A stretch of 33,881 bases of DNA from Frankiales bacterium (GCA_025465135.1 JAODNA010000050.1:1-33881), one strand, 5' to 3'. Positions 6,454-15,348 are shown, numbered from the stretch's first letter. Made by a program: numbers and translations. The notes: generated by a model from the sequence alone, not told the origin.

Positions 6454-6894
6454 ATGACCAATCGCACGATTCGGCTCGTGCTGCTGACTGTCGCGCTTGC
6501 GGCGTCGGTCAGCGTGACGTTGGATTGGGTGTCCTACTCGGTGCCTGACGGTACGGGTTTCGCCTTGATGAGTCGCGGCGATTGGCTCGGCTGGCTGAGC
6601 TGGGACGGGCTGCGCCCTCCACTCGCTCTCCGGGCGTTCGTCGTACTCGGGGCATGGTCGCTGGTTCTGTTGTCACTGCATCGCCCAACGCTGGCGGCAG
6701 GGCTCTCGCTGCCCGCCGCACTCGTGGTTGCCACCCCGATAATCCTTGTCTCGCCGCTCCCTTTCTCTCTACATCGAGACGTCTTCGCTGGGATCACGTT
6801 GAGTCCGGCCGTAGGCATGTGGATAGCCATGGCATGCCTGCTGCCGACGGCAGCTGTCACTGCCGGAGCGGCACTGCGGAGGGGCCGTCGGTAG
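6454..6894 (+). CDS. Four-helix membrane protein, unknown function
   Basis: A 146-residue hydrophobic protein starting MTNRTIRLVLLTVALAASV. AGGAG at 6439-6443 lies 10 nt before the ATG. Predicted membrane helices: about 6-25, 65-82, 85-106 (AAGLSLPAALVVATPIILVS) and 118-140 (ITLSPAVGMWIAMACLLPTA). The 25-60 loop (SVPDGTGFALMSRGDWLGWL) would face outside. The chain ends in a basic tail (RRGRR), placing the C-terminus in the cytoplasm. No transporter or enzyme motif is recognised. The stop codon merges with the repeated TAGGTGCCGATA motif. Neighbours are unrelated accessory genes on the same strand. Confidence 0.65.
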   Translation: MTNRTIRLVLLTVALAASVSVTLDWVSYSVPDGTGFALMSRGDWLGWLSWDGLRPPLALRAFVVLGAWSLVLLSLHRPTLAAGLSLPAALVVATPIILVSPLPFSLHRDVFAGITLSPAVGMWIAMACLLPTAAVTAGAALRRGRR

Positions 6895-6971
6895 GTGCCG
6901 ATAGATCCCGGCCTCCTAGGCTCACGTTCCGCCGATCGTGCCAGCGGCAAGACCCACAGGAGGTCGAGATC

Positions 6972-7367
6972 ATGGTCCACGAAGACGCCGGGACTGTCCG
7001 CTCGTTGTACGACGCGTATGCCGCAATGGACATCGGCGGCATCGATGCACTCCTGTCGGACGGCTACGTCATGCACGTCAGCGGCCGTCATCCGCTCTCG
7101 GGGGACTACACCGGCAAGCCGGCTGTGTGGGGCTACCTCGGCAAGGTCTCAGAGATTGCCGGCGGCAAGGGCGGTTTCCACGTGCACACCATCACGTCTG
7201 ACGGGCAGGGACATGTCGTCGCGTTGGTGACCGGCACAATCCGCGACCATGTGCGGCCCGTCGTCCACGTGTTCCACGTCGGCGACGGCAAGATCACCGA
7301 GTTCTGGGACGCCTACCACGATGCTGCGACAGAGGACCAGTTCTGGCAGACGGCACTCGAAGGGTAA
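6972..7367 (+). CDS. SnoaL-like / NTF2-fold protein
   Basis: A 131-residue protein with the pattern of the SnoaL-like polyketide cyclase/NTF2 fold: an N-terminal helix pair (VRSLYDAYAAMDIGGIDALL), the strand LSDGYVMHVSGRHPLSGDY, a middle helix AVWGYLGKVSEIAG, then strands ending VHVFHVGDGKITEFWDAYHD, the hallmark of the family. Such proteins are small cone-shaped barrels that act as isomerases or hydrolases or simply bind ligands; no substrate can be named. AGGAGG at 6957-6962 supports the ATG at 6972. It lies in the accessory cluster between two genes of unknown function, and its stop fuses with the TAAGTGCCG variant of the local repeat. Confidence 0.82.
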   Translation: MVHEDAGTVRSLYDAYAAMDIGGIDALLSDGYVMHVSGRHPLSGDYTGKPAVWGYLGKVSEIAGGKGGFHVHTITSDGQGHVVALVTGTIRDHVRPVVHVFHVGDGKITEFWDAYHDAATEDQFWQTALEG

Positions 7368-7430
7368 GTGCCGCTACTCGACCATCCGCAGACGAGTCGC
7401 CTGCTGGCGGCGCTGCCTCACAATGTATCC

Positions 7431-8036
7431 GTGAGTGATGTCGTTGAGGAGCAACTCGCGCGGTTGCGTGGGGCTCTGGAGCACGGGTGGGTCTGCGGTG
7501 AGTGCGAAGACCCGACGTGTCCACCGGGCACGCGACGACAATGGGCGAACGGGATGCGCGAGGACGACTACGAGTTCTCCCTCGAGGACTTCGAGGACCA
7601 GCGATGCGTGGTGCTGGAATTCAGTGCACATGAGTCCCCAGGCGTGAGATACCGGCACCGGTTCCCGCCGCCACCTGCCGAGGGGCCCGACTACAGCGAC
7701 GTGTACTTCATGGAGGACGTCGAGGCGGGAAAGTTGGCTCGGTCGCGTGCCAGGGGCTCATCCGACTCTACGGTTGTGTGGACTGACTTCAGTTGGCGTC
7801 ACCAGCGGATGCGCTGGCTGGAGGCATGGGACCTGCTCCGAGAGGGCCGCCTCCGCGAAGCCGAGGCGTTGTTGCGCAGGGCTGACGCGGACTCCTGGGA
7901 TCGCAGCACGGCGGACGACATCGCTCGGACGGCGGCGGAGGGCCCTGACACGCCCGCGCTACACAGGCTTCATGAGGCCTTCCAGCGACACCTGGCAGAG
8001 GTCCGCGCAGCGGACGCCGAGCTGATGCAACGCTAG
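7431..8036 (+). CDS. Conserved-looking cytoplasmic protein of unknown function
   Basis: About 201 residues from a GTG at 7431 (MSDVVEEQLARLRGALEHGW). A GTG at 7368 in the same frame would add 21 residues but lies inside the TAAGTGCCG repeat. There is no ribosome site before 7431; CACAAT eight bases upstream could be a -10 box, so a leaderless start is possible. Residues 20-33 hold a compact Cys cluster (CGECEDPTC), followed by an acidic middle (EDDYEFSLEDFEDQ) and a helical Arg/Glu-rich second half (LLREGRLREAEALLRRADAD). No domain is recognised. Confidence 0.55.
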   Translation: MSDVVEEQLARLRGALEHGWVCGECEDPTCPPGTRRQWANGMREDDYEFSLEDFEDQRCVVLEFSAHESPGVRYRHRFPPPPAEGPDYSDVYFMEDVEAGKLARSRARGSSDSTVVWTDFSWRHQRMRWLEAWDLLREGRLREAEALLRRADADSWDRSTADDIARTAAEGPDTPALHRLHEAFQRHLAEVRAADAELMQR

Positions 8037-8132
8037 ATCGTCCCCGGATTGCCCGGATGCGACCTGTCGGGCCGACACGGTCCGTAGAGCTGCAGGGCCT
8101 GACCTGCACATATGCATCTCGGACGATGGGGT

Positions 8133-8523
8133 GGGACGAGCCGGCCTGTAAGCCGGGTTCTGTGCGCTGACCCGAGGGTCAGCCGACGGTCATCCATCTA
8201 GGGCCGCTGTTGCCAACGACCTCGTGCGGTCCACCCCCGAGCTCGGGCGGGCAGCCCTCGAGCGCTCGGGCAGGAGCCGCCGAAACGGCTCCCTTTCGAC
8301 CTTGCTCCGGGTGGGGTTTGCCGAGCCGCCCGGGTCGCCCCGGGCGCTGGTGGTCTCTTACACCACCGTTTCACCCTTACCGATGCGAGCACCGGCGGTC
8401 TGTTCTCTGTGGCACTTTCCCGCGGGTCACCCCGGGTCGGTGTTACCGATCACCCTGCCCTGTGGAGCCCGGACTTTCCTCGACGGCTGGTGTGCCGCCG
8501 CGACCGTCCGGCCGACTCGTCCC
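8133..8523 (-). ncRNA. rnpB: RNase P RNA, type A
   Basis: The catalytic RNA of RNase P, which cuts 5' leaders from pre-tRNA. On the minus strand the conserved 5' block GAGGAAAGTCCGGGCTCC is read at about 8464-8482, and the conserved 3' block ACAGAACCCGGCTTACAGG at about 8144-8163. The ends are set by helix P1: GGGACGAGTCGGCC (8510-8523) pairs over 14 positions with GGCCGGCTCGTCCC (8133-8146), with one G-U pair. A length of 391 nt fits actinobacterial type A RNAs. The 5' end lies only 9 nt behind the stop codon of the giant S8-like gene, so the promoter must overlap that gene. TAGCCT (8530-8535), which contains the TAG stop, has ideal -10 spacing to 8523. Confidence 0.95.
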
Positions 8524-8532
8524 GACCACAGG

Positions 8533-11500
8533 CTACTGCGACGCGGTCACCCAGCCGACGACGTCGAGGACGACGTGCATCGAGCCCTGCGACGTGGACA
8601 GCGAGATCTGGCCGTCCTGGCCCACCTTCGCGAGCACCAGCACCGGGACGGTCTGACCCGGGCGGACGTTCAGGTTCGACGTACGACGGCTCGGCTTCGA
8701 GCCGGTCGGGTAGACCTCCAGGTCGGCTGCGGTCGTCGAACCGACCGACGTGACGTTGACCAGGACGGAGTCCACGCCGCTGCTCGGGACGCCACCCTGG
8801 CCGAGCACCCGCACATCGCGGTCGGTGCCTGCGAAGACGCGCGTGTCGTTCGACCGGGTGTCGTAGATGCGCGCCGGGACGAGCGGGCCGAACCGCTTGG
8901 TGGAGCTGGCGGTGTAGTAGCCGAGCACGTCGACCACCACTTGCAGCGACCCCGACGACACCGAGACGGCGATGCGTCCCTGGTTGTCGACGGGCACGAC
9001 AGCCAGGTTCGCCCGCGTCTCGGACCGGCGCAGGTTGAGGTTGGACGTACGGCGGCTCGGCGGCGACCCGTAGGCGTAGGCCTCGACGTCGGCGTTCCCG
9101 GTGGAGTCGAGTGCGGTGAGGCTCACGACCGCGGCGGTGGCCCCGCTCGGGACCGATGACGCGAGTGACACGGCGCGATCGGACCCGGCCTCCACACGCG
9201 ACGAGTCGCGGCTGTCGAAGGCGCGCGCGGGTGTCAGTCCGACGAGACCGTCGCCGTTTCCGCCGTACCAGCCCATGACGTCCAGTACGACGTCAGCCGA
9301 CGACTCGGACACGGACAGGCCGATCCGACCGTCTGCGCCGACCTTCACCGTCACGAGGTTGGCGACTGTCTGGCCGCGCACCGCGTTGAGGTTCGACGTG
9401 CGCGGCGAGGGCTTGCCGTCGGACGGGAACACCTCGAGGTCCAGAGGCCCTTGCACCGTCGTCAACGTCGCGTTGACGACGACGGCCGTGACGCCGGACG
9501 AGGGCACACCGACGCGGCCCGTGACCTGAACGAAGCGGTCGGTGCCGGCGCTGACCGGCGGCGGCTCATCACGGGTGTCGAGCAGCCGGGACGGGGTGAT
9601 CGCGTGGAAGCCGGACCCGGTGAGGGCCGGGCTCGGTGACGGGGTGCCCGTCGCCGTGGGAGTCGCCGTCGGCGATGCGGTGGGCGACGCGCTCGGGCTC
9701 GTGCTCGGGCTCGGACTCGGCGACCCGCCGCCGCCGGTGGACCCGCCGCCACCCGTCGAGCCGCCGAGACCCGCGATGACGTTGGCGGCCAGAGCCGAGA
9801 CGTTCGCCGGGTGCGCCGGAGTCGCGGTGGCGGGGTTCGCGTCGAGCACCTTCACGCCGACGTACTGCGCGCCGCCGGGGAGTGCGACGACGAAGGACTC
9901 GGCCACACCGGCGGCCTTCGGCGCCGGCTCGCCGGTCACCTGGGTCGCCGCATCCCAGTTCGCATCGGTGATCGGGTTGCTCGAGACGCGCACGTCGTAC
10001 TGCGCCGCGGTCCCGCACCGGGTGTCGTCGCCGACGGCGGTGAAGCTCAGCCGCACGCCGCCGGGGTCTGCGATCGCACCGAGGTTCGCGATGCGCGCGG
10101 GCCGGATCGCGTCGGTCTCCACGTCGCCGGTGTTCCAGTTGTCGTGTCCCCACTCACGCCACGACGCCAGGTCGCAGGCCTTCTTCCCGCTGGTGGGAAG
10201 GCGAGGCGACACCAGGTCCGGGCTGTTCCAGACGAACAGGCTTCCCTCGCGCGTCGTGCTCGCGACCACGCGCCCGTCATCGCCGAAGAAGTCCCCGACC
10301 GCAGGCGCTACGACCGTCCAGCCGCCGGTGAACTTCGGCCAGCCCATCGGGTCGAGGGTGTGCAGGCCCGGCTCCTCACCGAGCATGTTGAACGCATGGA
10401 GATCGCTGTACGCCGACCCCTCGAGGATCTCTTCCAGCCCGTCGCCGTTGAGGTCGGCGCTCGCAGGCGTGGACAGGAACTGCAGGTCGTTGACCTCCCG
10501 GGGGAACGCCTGCAGCTGCGTCCCTGTGACGGTGTCGTAGACCGACAGGTGGTTGTCGCTGAGCGTCTGGTCGTCCGGCCCGACGAGGTCGAGCAGCTTG
10601 CCGAGACCCACCGACGGGACGGCGTAGTCGAGTCGGCCGTCCTTGTTGAGGTCGGTGAGGATGCCGCCTCCCGCGGACGGGATGGACGGATGATCAGGCG
10701 AGTTGCTCTGCCCTCCCACCCCGTCGCTCTGCATCGTGTGCTGCCGGCCCGTGGCCGGGTCGCGTCCGTAGACCGGCTCACCGGTTCGCTTGAGCAGGTG
10801 GACCGGACCTGCCGTACCGAAGGCCGCGATCTCGAGATCAGGGTTGGTCACATCGAGGTTGCCGAGCACCGGCGAGCCCGTGGGACCGTCGCCCACCACC
10901 GGAAGCGTCTCGAGGTTGGCGGTGGCGAGCTTGGCGGGCCAGCCCGGCAGGTAGGCGTTCGCGTTGGGGTGCCCGTTCGCCGGAGACCCTGGTCCCGTTC
11001 CGTGGGCCGCGCCGTCGCCGTACAGGGCATAGATGCGGTCGTTGCCGGGGTGAAGTGCGGCGCCCGCAACCGTGATGTTGGGGTCGTCGGTGTCGGGCGT
11101 CTCCGAGTACTGCTCGTTGGGCGCCACGACGACCTCGAGGCTGCCGTTCTGGTCGAGGTCGCCCAGCGCCGGCGAGGTGACGATCTTCGCGCCGTTGTAG
11201 ACGGTGTCGGCAGCGGTCTGGGTGATCTCGTGCGTGTAGGGATCGACGGCCGCAACCTTCGCGGGATCACGCAGCATGACCGGCCAGCCGTTCACTGGCG
11301 AGCCGTCGGCATGCCACGCGTAGACGTGCCGGTCCGCTGTGCCTTCGACGATCTCGAGGCCGGGGAACGACGGGTCGATGTCGCCGAGCGTCGGCGCCGC
11401 CATCGCCCACCAGGCCGTGCGGTTGGCCTTCGTCCGCCGGTTGACCAGGTCGGGCACGAGGTCGGGGCTGTTGGGCAGCGCTTCCGTGCCCCGCGGGTAG

Positions 11501-14100
11501 TTGCCCGGCACGGCCTGCGGGTGTGCGGCGTACCAGCCGGCCGACCGGTCGAGGGGCTGCGGAGCCGAGAACCGCGGATCCGTGCGCACCGGGAACCCCG
11601 GCAGTGTCTGGCCGAAGCGGTCCACCGCCGTGATGCGCCCGGCGAAGTCCGGGATGATCACCTCGAGATGGCCGTCGCGATTGAGGTCGCCGATCGCGGG
11701 TGAACGGAGCACGGCGCTGTAGAGCGGCGTCGTGATCTCCCCGCTGGTCAGCCACTTGGCGTTCGGCAGGACGTTGGTGGGCATCGGGGTCGTGTGCACC
11801 GGCCAACCGGGCAGCTCGGTGCCGTCCGACTGATACGCGTGGACGAGACCGTTGCTCGTGCCGACGATGAGGTCGTCCTTGCCGTCGTCGTTGAGGTCGG
11901 CGAAGCGCGGGGCGGCGGCGCCGTCGCCCTGCAGGTCCTTCGGGAAGCCGGTCACCAGGGCGGGGTCGTCATGCAGGTTGAAGTTCTTCGTCGAAACTCC
12001 GATGAGCGAGCCACCGCCGTACGCCGACAGCGGCGCGTTGCCGGCGTCCTTCGCCGTCACGACGAGCCGGAGGATGACCCCGAACTTGTCGGGGATCTGC
12101 CGGTTCTCGTGGTCGCCGCGACCGGTCGTCGGGTCGACCGCTGGTCCGGTGTGACCGCTTCCCGTCACGGGACTCGGCGCTGAGGTGTCCGCCGCGTCGA
12201 GCGCCGCGGCCACCGTCGCGGGGTCAATGGTCGCAAGCAGGCCGCTGTACGGCGCGCTGCCGTGCGCGACTCCTGGTTGCAGCGTCACACCCGCACTCGT
12301 GTACGTCGGTGCGGCGTTCGTGTCGCGCCAGGACCAGGGCGCCCACTGCAGCGAGACGTCGTACGAGGCGGCGCGCCGGGCCGCGACCGCCCCCTCCACC
12401 CGGATCGGGGCGGAGGTCGGCAGCGTGGAGTACCACTTGGGCGAGCTGATGTCGGCCTCCGGCGGGATCTTGCCGGCGTCGACTGCCTTGACCATCGTGT
12501 TGGCGTTGATGCGGCCGTAGCCGAAGAACGGGTCCCATCCCTTCGAGGCCGGGTAGCGCTCGGTCACCGGGCTCGGGGTGTCGGTGTCCGTCTCCTTGTC
12601 GATGTAGCCGTTCGCGGGGTCGTCCGCAAGGTTGTCGATGTCGTCAGCAGTCGTCCCGATGAGCTGCTTGACCTCCTCCGCCGACAGCGCACGACCGGCG
12701 GGCACTCCACCCGGGCCGTCCATGGCGCCGTAGTCGGCGAGCTGGTTCTTCGCGACAGCGTTCATGCCGGCGGCATAGGCCATGCCGGCCATGCCGGCTG
12801 AGCGACCGACCGCCTCGGACGAGCACTTCACGGCCGGCACCGAGGCGGTGATGTAGGCGCCGTAGTTGGTGCAGCCGAGGAACTGCAGGTAGGAGCCGCT
12901 CGCGCTGGCCGGCAACGGGGGGCCGCCGACCGCGTTCATCACCGTTGCGTGCTCGAGCTCTGACGGCTGGTTGTGGTGACCTGCGGACTCATCGGCCGCG
13001 CTCGCGATGAGGACGACGCCGCGCTTGTAGGCGTAGTCGACGGCCTCCTGCGCGAACTTGCTGTTGTTCATCGTGCCCAGCGCCGACTGGATCAGCGTCG
13101 CGCCGGTGTCGGTGGCGAAGACGACGGCCTGCGCGAAGTCGTTGACGTCCGCGACGAAGGAGTCGCCGACGCGCAGCGACATGATGCGGCAGTCAGGACA
13201 GGTGCCGACGTCGCCGCCGTTGTTGGCCTCGGCGTTCGAGTCGCGGGCCTCACCGGTGCCGTGGCTGTACTGCACCTCGTCGAACGGGTCGTTGTCGTCC
13301 TCGAACGTGTCCCAGCCGGAGATGTTGTCGGCGTAGCCGTCGTTGTCCTGGTCGATCCCGTCGCTGAACTTGAAGATCAGGTCCTCGGGGTCGATGAAGC
13401 CGTTCTTGTTGTAGTCCGTGTCGTCCGTGGTCGTACTGCCTCGCACCGTGAGGTCGCCGGTTCCGCCGCAGTTGACCTCATCGGTCCACACCGGGCACCA
13501 GTCGCGGATGTCGACCTGGCCGTTGTGGTCGCGGTCGTAGGGGTGGGCCGGGTCGGGGGTGGGATCGGGGGTCCCCCAGTCCGGCACCGGGAGCTCGCCG
13601 GTGTTGAGGAAGTACTTGTTGTTCAGGTCGTTGATCGCCGAGGGGTCGTTCCACATCATCCCGGAGTCGACGTTGCCGATCACGACATCAGGACGGCCCG
13701 TGGTCGTCTCCCACGCCTTGTCGACGCTCGCGCCCGTGACGTTGTAGAGCTCCTGCTTCTGCAGCGAGTTGGCCACGGTCTTCGGCGTGCAGTGCTGCGG
13801 GTCGGCCATCCCGTAGAGCGCGCATGCGCTCTTCGAGGAGTACTTCCAGCCGTCGCCGCCCGAGCCGGTGGAGCCGGGCGCGCCGAACTCGTTGGGTGGG
13901 TACTGAGCCGGCGTGATGTGCATGTAGTCCTGATACGCGTAGACGCCGCTGGCCGTGGGCGGGCCGCCGTACGGCGACGCGGCGAAGGCCGGCGAGCCGG
14001 AGGCGACCACCGCAACGACGGCGATCAGGGCAACCACGGGGGCGAGCAGACTCCGACGGGACACGCGGGCTCCAGAGATCGAGACTGCGCGGATCATCAC
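8533..14100 (-). CDS. Giant secreted S8-like peptidase with FG-GAP repeats and C-terminal surface repeats
   Basis: An 1855-residue exported protein with a signal peptide at about 1-40 (RRSLLAPVVALIAVVAVV, cleavage near AFA). A subtilisin-like domain spans about 45-570: Asp145 in VDSGMMW, His280 in YSHGTGEA, Ser434 in VGRSAGMAGMAY. The Ser motif departs from GTSMAAP, and the oxyanion Asn position reads Asp (SAADES), so activity is uncertain. Three calcium loops (DRDHNGQVD, DYNKNGFID, DQDNDGYAD) interrupt the domain at about 189-258. FG-GAP/integrin-like repeats such as ADLNDDGKDDLIVG and GDLNRDGHLEVII fill about 700-1310. A Gly/Ser then Pro/Ser/Thr linker (about 1455-1520) leads to three repeats of about 107 residues, each starting near P-x-R-(L/I)-x-DTR and ending in a DVxGxY/W motif. 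Start is GTG 14100 or ATG 14097. Confidence 0.88.
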   Translation of the reverse strand: MMIRAVSISGARVSRRSLLAPVVALIAVVAVVASGSPAFAASPYGGPPTASGVYAYQDYMHITPAQYPPNEFGAPGSTGSGGDGWKYSSKSACALYGMADPQHCTPKTVANSLQKQELYNVTGASVDKAWETTTGRPDVVIGNVDSGMMWNDPSAINDLNNKYFLNTGELPVPDWGTPDPTPDPAHPYDRDHNGQVDIRDWCPVWTDEVNCGGTGDLTVRGSTTTDDTDYNKNGFIDPEDLIFKFSDGIDQDNDGYADNISGWDTFEDDNDPFDEVQYSHGTGEARDSNAEANNGGDVGTCPDCRIMSLRVGDSFVADVNDFAQAVVFATDTGATLIQSALGTMNNSKFAQEAVDYAYKRGVVLIASAADESAGHHNQPSELEHATVMNAVGGPPLPASASGSYLQFLGCTNYGAYITASVPAVKCSSEAVGRSAGMAGMAYAAGMNAVAKNQLADYGAMDGPGGVPAGRALSAEEVKQLIGTTADDIDNLADDPANGYIDKETDTDTPSPVTERYPASKGWDPFFGYGRINANTMVKAVDAGKIPPEADISSPKWYSTLPTSAPIRVEGAVAARRAASYDVSLQWAPWSWRDTNAAPTYTSAGVTLQPGVAHGSAPYSGLLATIDPATVAAALDAADTSAPSPVTGSGHTGPAVDPTTGRGDHENRQIPDKFGVILRLVVTAKDAGNAPLSAYGGGSLIGVSTKNFNLHDDPALVTGFPKDLQGDGAAAPRFADLNDDGKDDLIVGTSNGLVHAYQSDGTELPGWPVHTTPMPTNVLPNAKWLTSGEITTPLYSAVLRSPAIGDLNRDGHLEVIIPDFAGRITAVDRFGQTLPGFPVRTDPRFSAPQPLDRSAGWYAAHPQAVPGNYPRGTEALPNSPDLVPDLVNRRTKANRTAWWAMAAPTLGDIDPSFPGLEIVEGTADRHVYAWHADGSPVNGWPVMLRDPAKVAAVDPYTHEITQTAADTVYNGAKIVTSPALGDLDQNGSLEVVVAPNEQYSETPDTDDPNITVAGAALHPGNDRIYALYGDGAAHGTGPGSPANGHPNANAYLPGWPAKLATANLETLPVVGDGPTGSPVLGNLDVTNPDLEIAAFGTAGPVHLLKRTGEPVYGRDPATGRQHTMQSDGVGGQSNSPDHPSIPSAGGGILTDLNKDGRLDYAVPSVGLGKLLDLVGPDDQTLSDNHLSVYDTVTGTQLQAFPREVNDLQFLSTPASADLNGDGLEEILEGSAYSDLHAFNMLGEEPGLHTLDPMGWPKFTGGWTVVAPAVGDFFGDDGRVVASTTREGSLFVWNSPDLVSPRLPTSGKKACDLASWREWGHDNWNTGDVETDAIRPARIANLGAIADPGGVRLSFTAVGDDTRCGTAAQYDVRVSSNPITDANWDAATQVTGEPAPKAAGVAESFVVALPGGAQYVGVKVLDANPATATPAHPANVSALAANVIAGLGGSTGGGGSTGGGGSPSPSPSTSPSASPTASPTATPTATGTPSPSPALTGSGFHAITPSRLLDTRDEPPPVSAGTDRFVQVTGRVGVPSSGVTAVVVNATLTTVQGPLDLEVFPSDGKPSPRTSNLNAVRGQTVANLVTVKVGADGRIGLSVSESSADVVLDVMGWYGGNGDGLVGLTPARAFDSRDSSRVEAGSDRAVSLASSVPSGATAAVVSLTALDSTGNADVEAYAYGSPPSRRTSNLNLRRSETRANLAVVPVDNQGRIAVSVSSGSLQVVVDVLGYYTASSTKRFGPLVPARIYDTRSNDTRVFAGTDRDVRVLGQGGVPSSGVDSVLVNVTSVGSTTAADLEVYPTGSKPSRRTSNLNVRPGQTVPVLVLAKVGQDGQISLSTSQGSMHVVLDVVGWVTASQ

Positions 14101-14220
14101 GCATCAGCCCAGGCCCTGTCCGGCACAGTTGTGTCTCAGAGCGCAGAATCTTGCCCGGCTTATCCGGACAAAGCCCCCCGCAGTGCCCCGGTCCGCTCCA
14201 CGGCCGTAGCGTCGGCCGTC

Positions 14221-15348
14221 GTGTGGCTCGTTGCCGCAGCTCTCGGGATCCTCGCGGTCGCGACCCGGCTGCTCTCCTGGGGAGCCGCTGCAGACGTCAC
14301 GTCCCGCGTCGCGCCGGTGCTGGTCTTCCTGGTCGCCGTGACAGTGCTTGCCGAGCTGGCCGACCAGGCCGAGCTCTTCGACGTCATCGCGACGCGAGCC
14401 GCGCGGATCGCGCGTGGACGGGTCTGGCTTCTCTACCTGCTGGTGCTCGTCCTCGGCACCGTGACGACGGTGGTCCTGAGCCTCGATACGACGGCCGTCC
14501 TCTTCACACCGGTCGTGCTGTCCCTCGCCGTGCAGCTGGAGCTGCCGCCGCTGCCGTTCGCCTTTGCGGCGATGTGGCTCGCCAACACCGCCTCCCTGCT
14601 GCTGCCGATCTCCAACCTCACCAACCTGCTCGCGATCGACCGCCTCGGCCTGTCGCCCGCGCAGTACGCCGCACGGATGGTGCTGCCGTCAGCGATCGCC
14701 GTCCTGGTCACCTGGGCCGCCCTCTGGGTCTGGCACCGTCGGAGCCTTCGCGGACGGCTGCCCGCCGTCATGGTGCGAGCCCCCGGCGATCCCACGCTGT
14801 TCGTGACCGCTCTGCTCGCCTGCGTGCTGCTCGTACCAGCACTGCTCCTGGGTGTGCCCTTCCCCGTGGCGGCGTCCGCCGCCGCGAGCATCCTCGTTGT
14901 CGCCTTCGCCGTACGCCGGCGCGGCGCGCTTCGCTGGAGCCTCGTGCCCTGGCGCCTCGTGCTGCTGGTCGAAGGGCTCTTCCTCGTCGTGTCCGCTCTC
15001 GGGCCGCACGGGCTCGACACCCTCCTGCGGGGCGCAGCCGGGGCGGGCGCCGGATACCTCGGCGACCTGCGGCTGGCCGGCACCGCGGCGCTCGGTTCCA
15101 ACCTCGCCAACAACCTGCCCGCCTACCTCGCCCTCGAGCGCGTCGCACCGCACCAGCAGCTGCTCGCGGTGCTCATCGGTGTCAACGTGGGCCCGCTGGT
15201 GCTGCCCTGGGGCTCGCTCGCGACGTTGCTCTGGATGGACCGGTGCCGAGCCCGGGGCGTGCACATCAGGTTGCGTCAGCTCGCCGTCGCCGGCCTGCTC
15301 GTGGTGCCTGTGCTCCTGATGACGACGGTCGCGGGCCTGCGGGTCTAA
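14221..15348 (+). CDS. ArsB/SLC13-type anion permease
   Basis: A polytopic membrane protein of about 375 residues (GTG at 14221; a GTG at 14131 would add 30 residues but lies only 30 bp from the divergent S8 gene; neither has a clear ribosome site). Family motifs: SLDTTAVLFTPVVLSLAV and ANTASLLLPISNLTNLL in the first half, GSNLANNLPAYLALE and GVNVGPLVLPWGSLATLLW in the second. These paired re-entrant-loop sequences mark the ion-transporter superfamily of ArsB, NhaD and SLC13 carriers. The likely role is export or uptake of an anion such as arsenite or a carboxylate, but no ars genes are nearby, so the substrate is open. It is convergent with the RNase H-phosphatase gene, sharing a CTAA tetranucleotide for both stops. 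Confidence 0.82.
   Translation: MWLVAAALGILAVATRLLSWGAAADVTSRVAPVLVFLVAVTVLAELADQAELFDVIATRAARIARGRVWLLYLLVLVLGTVTTVVLSLDTTAVLFTPVVLSLAVQLELPPLPFAFAAMWLANTASLLLPISNLTNLLAIDRLGLSPAQYAARMVLPSAIAVLVTWAALWVWHRRSLRGRLPAVMVRAPGDPTLFVTALLACVLLVPALLLGVPFPVAASAAASILVVAFAVRRRGALRWSLVPWRLVLLVEGLFLVVSALGPHGLDTLLRGAAGAGAGYLGDLRLAGTAALGSNLANNLPAYLALERVAPHQQLLAVLIGVNVGPLVLPWGSLATLLWMDRCRARGVHIRLRQLAVAGLLVVPVLLMTTVAGLRV

Larger units (their letters stand above)
6064..7373 (+). repeat. Dispersed TAGGTGCCG motif at gene ends of the accessory cluster (four copies)
   Basis: TAGGTGCCG at 6064-6072 (its TAG is the GNAT stop), TAGGTGCCGATA at 6376-6387, the same 12-mer beginning at 6892 (its TAG is the membrane-protein stop), and TAAGTGCCG at 7365-7373 (its TAA is the SnoaL-like stop). 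Three copies therefore fuse with the stop codon of the preceding gene. The feature spans first to last copy; the motif itself is only 9-12 bp. It may mark gene-cassette boundaries or be a relic of repeated insertion. Confidence 0.45.

Noticed and set aside
9811-11703. Long plus-strand open frames across the S8-like gene (also 12973-14130)
   Set aside because: They are antisense shadows caused by high GC; the minus-strand protein has clear domains over the whole length.
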